Assembly: GCA_016212685.1 (NCBI GenBank)
Contig: JACREW010000107.1
Location: 1 to 10,197 of the forward strand
Length of the DNA stretch: 10,197 nucleotides
Source: Nitrospirota bacterium
Lineage (GTDB): Bacteria > Nitrospirota > Thermodesulfovibrionia > Thermodesulfovibrionales > Dissulfurispiraceae
Reading direction: 5' to 3'
In this document: piece after piece, positions 1-6,700 of the stretch
Layout of the letters: each line of letters opens with the position of its first letter
How positions within the stretch are numbered: the first letter of the stretch is position 1
The notes under the pieces: generated by a model
Told to the model about the DNA's origin: nothing
What the model saw: only the letters and a program-made list of their open reading frames with translations
The model's database searches: none
Program-made: the position numbers and the translations under genes

Positions 1-713
1 AATTGTCCCTGATCGCCCGTGTCAAGCCCCCGGTTGTAATAAGCAATACCCCTGTTGTTGTAGGCCTCGGCGTAATCCGGGTTCAGGGCAATCGCGTTGG
101 TATATTCCTCAATACCTCTGTCCTCTTCATTGCCGACGGTATGGCGTAATCCTTTTTCGAACCACTGATTTGCCTGAAACATTCTCTCATCATCTGTAAT
201 CTTTGCCTCTACCTGTTTCTTTTCCTTTTCACCCTTTGCCCCTGCCAATTGTCTCTTTAATTCTTCAATATCCTTCTGGCTCTTATCGTAAGCCTCCTGT
301 ATCTTCTTGTAATCCTCTATAACCGATTTCTCTTTTACCCTCTTTGCCATCTCTTGAATCTTATCAAGATTGACCTTTGCCTTTATCTTTACCCAAAAGC
401 GAAAGCCGTCGCCAACGATAGTCCTTTTCTTATCAAGCATCTCAACTTCCATAATCCCTGATGCAAGCACCTGTATCTCATCTTTAGTTACTTGCATATG
501 CTCCACTTTTGTATAACTCTCAACATAGGTCCCTGCCTGCTCAAGGGCAGTCCTCTTTGCCTGAAGCAATGCCCTGCTCTCTGCAACAGACGGGGTTTCT
601 CCATCGCCCATATTGTATGCCCCTTCTGAAATAATCTCCTTAACCGCTGTAAAGCCATGTGAGGGATAAAACAAAAAAAGAGCGGCAATCATAATTGAAA
701 AAATATGTTTCAT
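1..713 (-). CDS. Secreted TPR protein with FlgT/LPP20-like N-terminal domain (3' end outside window)
   Basis: The frame is open from the ATG at 713 to the window edge, giving 237 residues without a stop; the C-terminus is missing. Residues 1-23 look like a Sec signal peptide (MKHIF..., hydrophobic core, FTA before VKE). Residues about 30-115 match the style of the FlgT N-terminal/LPP20 family: a GDG(E)TP turn, then a helix AESRALLQAKRTALEQAG, then a VEML...V strand and a WVKIKAKV strand. Residues about 118-172 are charged and heptad-like (probable coiled coil). From about 180 a TPR begins (IEEYTNAIALNPDYAEAYNNRG), so more TPRs probably follow outside. An AGAGG ribosome-binding site lies 8 nt before the ATG. 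In the family such proteins are periplasmic or envelope scaffolds; a specific partner cannot be named. It is divergent from the lipoprotein gene at 882. A minus-strand TATAAT at 794-789 is a possible -10 without a clear -35. Confidence 0.85.
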   Translation of the reverse strand, partial: MKHIFSIMIAALFLFYPSHGFTAVKEIISEGAYNMGDGETPSVAESRALLQAKRTALEQAGTYVESYTKVEHMQVTKDEIQVLASGIMEVEMLDKKRTIVGDGFRFWVKIKAKVNLDKIQEMAKRVKEKSVIEDYKKIQEAYDKSQKDIEELKRQLAGAKGEKEKKQVEAKITDDERMFQANQWFEKGLRHTVGNEEDRGIEEYTNAIALNPDYAEAYNNRGIAYYNRGLDTGDQGQ

Positions 714-810
714 ATTATACCTCTGCATATAGCACGCTTCGAGCCGATAATTTTTCGGGATTAGAAACTTTAAAGATTCCTCAATGTAATTATACCTAAT
801 TTGAATAGGA

Positions 811-846
811 AAGGGGACAGTCCCGAATCTTTGTGTCGGGACTGGC
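811..846. repeat. Palindromic GGGACAGTCCC-type repeat (REP-like hairpin)
   Basis: A perfect 9-bp inverted repeat pairs CAGTCCCGA (818-826) with TCGGGACTG (836-844) around a 9-nt loop. Its left flank also forms a nested small palindrome, GGGAC-A-GTCCC, at 814-824. It sits between two divergent genes, has no T-run, and so is not an intrinsic terminator. Its form resembles the GGGACAGTCCC palindromes dispersed in many environmental genomes and often linked to REP-associated (Y1/RAYT) transposases. That family assignment is from memory and was not tested. Confidence 0.65.
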
Positions 847-881
847 TTATATCCATATGTTTGGGATAAGATAAAAAAGCC

Positions 882-1523
882 ATGAATAAAAGAATATATT
901 TATTAATCATGCTGATGCCGGTAATTCTATCCCTCTTGCAAGGATGTGCCAGTATCATCACTGTAAAACAGGATTCGGTAAAGTTCATGGAAAGGGCAGA
1001 AAAGCTGCCGTTAAGCGTCGGGCTTTTCCTAAGTGACACAACGAAGAATTATCTGACGCCGGTAGAAATAGCATCCGACACCCTTAATTTCGAAATCGGC
1101 AAAGCCCTTGAAGCGAGCGCAATAGAGTCGCTAAAAAAGGCTTTCCATGAGGTTTCCTTCATTCAGAAAAAAAACGAAATCAGGCCTGATATCCAAAGAA
1201 TAATTATCATTGAATTCGGTCCCTCAACAAAATTAATATACGGCGGAGCTACTCTTTCTGAGCACACGGCCACTGTGGAATTGCTCTGCGAGGTGTATGA
1301 TAGAAAATGGAACATGTTATGGAAAAGAACTGCGAATGGCAGTGTCACAAGGACAACCGGAGAAGCGGGTGTAGCATCTCTGATCATCGGCATGTTGGGA
1401 GAATCGATACAGTTAAAGGCATTGGGGAGCATTGTCAATGACAGCCTCACCGCAGCCCTTGAAAACCTCAATGACCAAATTCTGATATTAGACAAAGATG
1501 TTATTATGGGGGATAAAAAATGA
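882..1523 (+). CDS. Putative outer-membrane lipoprotein, unknown function
   Basis: The 213-residue product starts with MNKR, a hydrophobic stretch and a lipobox LQGC at residues 19-22, so Cys22 should be lipidated. Ala at +2 favours outer-membrane sorting under the E. coli Lol rule. The mature part has alternating strands and helices (SVGLFLS near 45, a helix about 83-112, RIIIIEFGP, ATVELLCEVYD near 145, WNMLWKRTANGS) and a glycine-containing hydrophobic segment, GVASLIIGMLGES. The layout recalls small YajG/LptE-like alpha-beta lipoproteins, but I do not recognise a family and assign no function. The start is forced by an in-frame TAA just upstream; the ribosome-binding site is weak (GGGAT about 14 nt away). 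The TGA lies 1 nt from the stop of the convergent zinc-ribbon gene, so transcripts from the two sides may read into each other. Confidence 0.8.
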   Translation: MNKRIYLLIMLMPVILSLLQGCASIITVKQDSVKFMERAEKLPLSVGLFLSDTTKNYLTPVEIASDTLNFEIGKALEASAIESLKKAFHEVSFIQKKNEIRPDIQRIIIIEFGPSTKLIYGGATLSEHTATVELLCEVYDRKWNMLWKRTANGSVTRTTGEAGVASLIIGMLGESIQLKALGSIVNDSLTAALENLNDQILILDKDVIMGDKK

Positions 1524-1524
1524 T

Positions 1525-1722
1525 CTATCTCCACCCCGCATTCTGTTTGTGCTGGTTTGATACGCCCTTGTAAGGATTAATTGCCATGTTTTCCGGAATG
1601 AAGTCCCCGCATTTGCAGTTCCAGCCGTCTCCGGTTCGCTCCTGCTCGCTGAGAACGGCCCCGCATGCAGGACAGATAAACTCGGTATTATTACCGGAAT
1701 CGAATTTCGAGTATTCGCTCAT
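1525..1722 (-). CDS. Small zinc-ribbon protein
   Basis: This 65-residue soluble protein has Cys17-x2-Cys20 and Cys36-x-Cys38, spaced as a compact zinc ribbon (ICPACGAVL ... WNCKCGD). The tail contains INPYKG and ends basic and polar (NQHKQNAGWR). The ATG follows the stop of the corrinoid-activator gene by only 3 nt, and no strong ribosome-binding site is visible, so translation is probably coupled to that gene. Cys-x-Cys is a little unusual for the second knuckle, where Cys-x2-Cys is common. The function is unknown. Tight co-directional placement suggests it works with or is co-regulated with the activator; an independent small metal-binding or regulatory role is equally possible. Confidence 0.75.
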   Translation of the reverse strand: MSEYSKFDSGNNTEFICPACGAVLSEQERTGDGWNCKCGDFIPENMAINPYKGVSNQHKQNAGWR

Positions 1723-1725
1723 ATT

Positions 1726-3606
1726 TTATTTTACCATACCCGCCACTGTCGGGAACTGGCTCATATCCGTATGGGGCAGGAATAGCGCGGACATGTATTC
1801 GTCCATGAAGTTCCGCGAAACGGACAATTCTATATAGGTCATCTTTGACGCAATATCTTCGGCCTCTCTCCGCAATTCCTCCGAAAGCAGGCATAGATAG
1901 GCTCCGGTGATCGATGTGTTGCCCATAAAGACAAACCTTTCCTTCGGAATATCGGGAAGCATTCCAAGCATGATAGCCTTTTCTACATCGAGACAATTTC
2001 CAAAGCCTCCTGCGATATAAACCTTTTCAACAGCATCCATCGCAAATCCCACTTCGCCTAAGAGAGTCGTTACTCCCGCATAGACGGCGGCCTTTGCCCT
2101 GACGATATTTTCAATGTCGACTTCCGTAAGCACAATGTCTTTGCGATGCTTCTCGTCTTTATAAAATACAAATTCCGCTCCTTCTTCTCCCTGCCTTATC
2201 CTGTCTGTCCTGTCTTTAACAAACTTGCCCTTCCGGTCTATAACGCCCATTAGAAACATCTCCGATATGGCGTCTATCATTCCTGAACCGCAAATCCCCA
2301 TCGGGTGTCCGCCGCCGATCACGCTTATGACAGGCTCATAGGTTTGCGGGTCTATTTTTACGGATTCTATCGCGCCCGATGTGGCCCGCATGCCGCATCT
2401 TATGCCGCTTCCTTCAAAGCACGGGCCTGCCGAGCACGCGGCGGTCATAAGCCATTCGTTATTGCCGATGACTATCTCGCCGTTAGTGCCTATATCCATG
2501 AAAAGGGCGATTTCAGGGTTTCTGTGCATCTTCGTTGCAAGCACTCCTGCAACGATGTCGCCGCCCACATAGCTTGCGACGCATGGGACAGTGTAAACAG
2601 GAGACTGAGGATTTATGGAAAGCCGTGCGGTTCCGCCGCGCCACATGGGGAAAAAATTCAATGTCGGAATGTACGGCTCCTCCCTTATCGAGCCGGGGTT
2701 AAGTCCCCAGAAGATATGGGACATTGTAGTGTTGCCCGCAATAGTTGCCGCATCTACTTCGCAGCTTTTGATATCATGCCGCTCCATAAGGGAATCGGTG
2801 ATGGTATTTATATCCTTGACAACAGCCTCCTGAAGTTCATGCAGCCCGCCCCCCTCCGTTGCATGGACTATCCTCGTTATTACATCATCGCCGTGCCTCA
2901 TCTGCGAATTATATGTAGAGCCGATATCGACCACTTCTCCTGTAATAAGATTTGCAAGATATACAACCACTGTAGTCGTGCCGATATCCACGGCTATGCC
3001 GTATCTCCTGTTACAGCCTTCGAGGGGAGTAAGAAATATGGCCTCGGCAGGCACGCCCCGCCCTTCTACATAGACAAGCTCGACATTCCAGTTGGAATTT
3101 CTCAGGCTCTCTGCAAGCTCTGCAACGAACTCATGCGAAAAGCGCATGTCCTTTAAACCCTTTTCATCGAGCGCCCGCTTTAATCTCTCGAGGTCGCTGA
3201 TATTGTCGGTAATCGTGGCTGCAGGCAGGTTCAGGGGAAGCCTTTTGACCGTCGGGTTTATACCGACGCCGTATGATTTCAAATATTCGGCAAGATCCCT
3301 TGTCCGCGCAATCGCTATTTTATCTCCGACAACAAGCCGTGATTCCTTCATTACCTCGATGAGGAGGTCGCCTTGAGGAACGGTCTGACATGCAAGAACG
3401 ATATCGGATTCACGCTCGGTTTGGGTAAGCTTTCCGTAGCCTTTGACTTCAGCGTCGCCTTCGACAATCCTTACCCTGCACTTGCCGCAGGTGCCTTTGC
3501 CGCCGCATGAGGCCATAAGGTAAATACCCGCCCTTTTCAGGGCGGTGTAAATATCCTCGCCCTCTTTTATTCTTACAACTTCATCTGAAGTCAGCCTTAA
3601 TTCCAC
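1726..3606 (-). CDS. RACo-type reductive activator of corrinoid proteins (2Fe-2S ferredoxin + ASKHA ATPase)
   Basis: This 626-residue protein is a full-length member of the RACo family (COG3894, ASKHA domain). Family members use ATP to drive electrons onto the inactive Co(II) cofactor of a corrinoid protein, returning it to Co(I); partners include the corrinoid iron-sulfur protein of the Wood-Ljungdahl pathway and corrinoid methyltransferase systems. Residues about 1-90 are a ferredoxin with Cys34-x5-Cys40-x2-Cys43 and Cys73 as 2Fe-2S ligands. A linker region (about 95-195) leads to an ASKHA fold with phosphate motifs DIGTTT (207-212), DIGTNGE (371-377) and AGGFG (532-536). The C-terminus has the family ending MDEYMSALFLPHTD. 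The start is GTG at 3606, with AGAGG about 8-9 nt upstream. It leads an apparent two-gene operon with the zinc ribbon and is divergent from purL. No methyltransferase or corrinoid-protein gene is in view, so the actual partner is unknown. Confidence 0.93.
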   Translation of the reverse strand: MELRLTSDEVVRIKEGEDIYTALKRAGIYLMASCGGKGTCGKCRVRIVEGDAEVKGYGKLTQTERESDIVLACQTVPQGDLLIEVMKESRLVVGDKIAIARTRDLAEYLKSYGVGINPTVKRLPLNLPAATITDNISDLERLKRALDEKGLKDMRFSHEFVAELAESLRNSNWNVELVYVEGRGVPAEAIFLTPLEGCNRRYGIAVDIGTTTVVVYLANLITGEVVDIGSTYNSQMRHGDDVITRIVHATEGGGLHELQEAVVKDINTITDSLMERHDIKSCEVDAATIAGNTTMSHIFWGLNPGSIREEPYIPTLNFFPMWRGGTARLSINPQSPVYTVPCVASYVGGDIVAGVLATKMHRNPEIALFMDIGTNGEIVIGNNEWLMTAACSAGPCFEGSGIRCGMRATSGAIESVKIDPQTYEPVISVIGGGHPMGICGSGMIDAISEMFLMGVIDRKGKFVKDRTDRIRQGEEGAEFVFYKDEKHRKDIVLTEVDIENIVRAKAAVYAGVTTLLGEVGFAMDAVEKVYIAGGFGNCLDVEKAIMLGMLPDIPKERFVFMGNTSITGAYLCLLSEELRREAEDIASKMTYIELSVSRNFMDEYMSALFLPHTDMSQFPTVAGMVK

Positions 3607-3631
3607 AAATGGACACCTCTAAGAAAATCGA

Positions 3632-3657
3632 ATTTCTCTCTTCCCCTTGAGAGAAAT
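3632..3657. promoter_or_regulatory. Perfect inverted repeat in the corrinoid-activator/purL divergent region
   Basis: ATTTCTCTC (3632-3640) pairs with GAGAGAAAT (3649-3657) around an 8-nt loop, TTCCCCTT. It lies about 25-50 nt upstream of the corrinoid-activator start, so it could be an operator or a leader hairpin of that transcript. It could also be a short copy of a dispersed CTCTCCCCTTGAGAG-style repeat. No T-run follows in either direction, so a terminator is unlikely. Confidence 0.5.
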
Positions 3658-3683
3658 AGTAATGCACAAATTCTGAACCGTTA

Positions 3684-3689
3684 TATAAT
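3684..3689 (+). promoter_or_regulatory. TATAAT box, possible -10 in the divergent region
   Basis: A perfect TATAAT lies in an AT-rich patch (TTATATAATA, 3681-3690). No -35 is visible at 17 nt: TTGAGA at 3647 is 31 nt away. The complementary strand reads TATTATATAA here, so the patch could serve either the corrinoid-activator gene or purL. Confidence 0.3.
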
Positions 3690-3738
3690 ACCTAAAAACC
3701 GAGCTCTTTTAAAAGGTCATCCACATCGACCGCGGTTA

Positions 3739-3773
3739 TGTTAAAATGGTAGATAAATCCGACACGTAAGGAG
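3739..3773 (+). promoter_or_regulatory. Putative extended -10 promoter and ribosome-binding site of purL
   Basis: TG at 3739-3740 followed by T and TAAAAT (3742-3747) fits an extended -10 element (TGnTAtAAT); no clear -35 is present. It would start a short leader of about 30 nt. TAAGGAG (3767-3773) is a strong ribosome-binding site 10 nt before the purL ATG. I see no purine riboswitch or PurR-like palindrome in this leader. Confidence 0.45.
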
Positions 3774-3783
3774 ATTCCGGATC

Positions 3784-6700
3784 ATGCCGCATAACAAGCT
3801 CTTGCACCGCTACCGTGCTCCTGCCCTTTCCGGGTATAAGAGAGATGTCCTTTTAAAAACATTCAGGGAAAGGGTAAGCCCCGACATTCAGGATATCGAA
3901 ACGGAGTTTTGCTTCAATATAGAAACATCCGATACCCTTACGGACAAGGAATTGATTACGCTCCAATGGCTTTTGGCGGAAACCTTCGAGCCCGAAAAAT
4001 TTTCTGCTAAAAGTTTTTTAACCAATAATCCCCCCATCCCCCCCTTTAATAAAGTGGGGTTAGGTGGGGTTACTTTTGAGGTCGGCCCCCGTATGAATTT
4101 CACAACCGCATGGTCTGCCAATGCAGTCTCCGTATGTCACGCCTGCGGATTGAAGAAGATAAAACGCATCGAAAGATCACGAAGGTATAAATTAGTTTTC
4201 AGGCAAGAGGCAATAGGCGATAGGCAATGGGAAAAAGACTTTTTGGATCTCATTCACGACCGGATGACAGAGTGCCAATATCCAGAGCCGCTCCAGACCT
4301 TTGAGATCGGAATAATCCCCGAACCGGTAAAGATTGTACCTGTTATTGAAGAGGGCAAATCCGCGCTTATTAAAATCAATCGGGAAATGGGGCTCGGACT
4401 CGACGAATGGGACATCGATTATTATTACAACCTGTTTGCAAGCGACCTAAGGAGAAATCCCACAAACGTGGAATGCTTCGATCTGAGCCAGTCAAACAGC
4501 GAACATTCACGCCACTGGTTTTTCAGAGGCAAACTGATCATAGACGGGACTGAAATTACCGAAAACCTTATGCAGATCGTAAAAGAGCCTTACAGAAGAA
4601 ATCCGAACAACAGCATCATCGCGTTTAAGGACAATTCAAGCGCTATAAGAGGATACGATATAAGAGCTATAATGCCCGATATCCCCGGCAAGCCCTCGCC
4701 ATTCAGACAAAAAGAAACGACATACCACATAATATTTACCGCAGAAACCCATAATTTCCCTACGGGAGTCGCCCCATTCCCCGGCGCGGAGACCGGCGCC
4801 GGAGGGAGGATAAGGGATGTGCATGCCACAGGCAGGGGAAGCCTCGTTATCGCGGGCACAGCCGCTTATTGCGTAGGTAATTTATTTATTCCCGGCTACC
4901 CGCTGCCGTGGGAGCACGGCTCGTTTGTTTATCCAAAAAACTTAGCGTCCCCGCTGCAGATAGAGATAGAGGCGAGCAGCGGAGCGTCGGATTACGGCAA
5001 TAAGTTCGGAGAGCCCTTAATACAGGGCTTTACGCGGTCATTCGGCTTGAAAATGCCGGACGGCGAACGGAGAGAATGGATAAAGCCCATAATGTTCACA
5101 GGCGGCATCGGACAGATGGACGCGGCGCATGCCGAAAAAGGCGCGCCTGAAAAGGGCATGGTTGTTGTAAAGGTGGGAGGTCCCGCCTACCGCATAGGCA
5201 TGGGCGGCGGCGCTGCATCGAGCATGATATCCGGAGAAAACATAGAAGAACTCGATTTCAACGCGGTCCAGCGCGGCGACGCCGAGATGGAACAAAAGCT
5301 GAACAGGGTCATAAGGGCCTGCGTCGAATCAGGCGACGGGAATCCCGTCGTGAGCATACATGATCAGGGAGCCGGCGGAAACTGCAATGTGGTCAAAGAG
5401 ATTATTCATCCATCAGGCGCGAAAATAGACATAAGAAAAATCATACTCGGCGACGATACCCTCTCCGTGCTCGAGATATGGGGCGCAGAGTATCAGGAAC
5501 AGGACGCCCTTCTCATACGGTCGGACGGAATTGAAATGTTTAACGGCCTGTGCGAAAGAGAAAAAGTTCCTATCGCGGTCATAGGCGAAATAACGGGCGA
5601 CGGTTATATCGTACTTTACGACAGTCGAGCGTCAGGCGTCGAGCGTAAAGCATCGAGCGTTGAAAATACTAACTCCGAACTTCGAACTCTAAGCTCCGAG
5701 ATGGCGCCCGTAAACCTTCCGCTTGAAAAAATTCTCGGCGACATGCCGCAGAAGACCTTTCTTCTTGACCGCATAGCGTCTCACATTCAGCCGCTCCGGT
5801 TTCCGGATGAAATGACCGTAATGAAGGCCCTCGACCGGGTGCTCAGGCTCATTTCCGTGGGATCTAAAAGGTTTCTCACGAGCAAAGTAGACAGGTCCGT
5901 TACCGGCCTGATAGCGCGGCAGCAGTGCGCAGGTCCGCTCCAGCTTACCGTTTCGGATGTGTCGGTCATAGCGCAGAGCCATTTCGGGCTCACCGGCGCC
6001 GCGATGTCAATCGGAGAACAGCCGGTAAAAGGGCTTATCGATCCGTCCGCGATGGCGAGGATGAGCGTGGGCGAGGCGCTGACGAATATAGTATGGGCAA
6101 AGATAAGCTCGTTGAAGGATATTAAGTGCTCCGCGAACTGGATGTGGGCTCCCAAGCTTGCCGGAGAAGGAGCGCGGCTTTATGACGCTGCTGTCGCCAT
6201 GAGGGATATCATGCTGGAACTGGGCATTGCGGTTGACGGCGGCAAGGACAGTCTTTCGATGGCGGCAAGGGTCATACACCCCTCGGGGGAAGCAGAGACC
6301 GTTAAAGCGCCTGGAACACTCGTCATTTCAGCTTATGCCTCATGCCCTGATATTACAAAAGTAATCACGCCTGATTTAAAAATGCCCGGCAAGAGCAAAC
6401 TGATTTACATAGACCTCGGAAACGGAAAAAACAGGCTGGGAGGCTCGGCCCTCGCGCACTGCTATAAGCAGGTAGGCGATGAATCTCCGGATGTCGAAAA
6501 TACCGGATTGCTTAAAAACGCATTCAATGCCGTTCAGGAACTGATAAACAAAGAACTTATATTATCGGGACACGACAGGAGCGACGGCGGCCTGATAACC
6601 ACGCTCCTTGAAATGGCATTTTCAGGAAACTGCGGATTAGAGATAGGTTTAAGAGCACAGGGAGCAAGGGGCAGGCGTCAGGACGAAATAATCTCGTCTT

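Noticed and set aside
1163..1534. A 123-codon minus-strand frame over the lipoprotein gene
   Set aside because: The plus-strand lipoprotein has a clear lipobox and regular secondary-structure pattern; the antisense frame has none and would collide with the zinc-ribbon gene end.
1500..1540. A bidirectional terminator between the convergent lipoprotein and zinc-ribbon genes
   Set aside because: The stops are 1 nt apart and no GC-rich hairpin with flanking A/T runs is visible.
2305..3156. A 283-codon open frame on the plus strand opposite the corrinoid-activator gene
   Set aside because: The minus strand has a full-length, motif-rich RACo protein here; the plus frame is Cys/His/Arg-rich, has no recognisable domain and is a shadow of the real codons.
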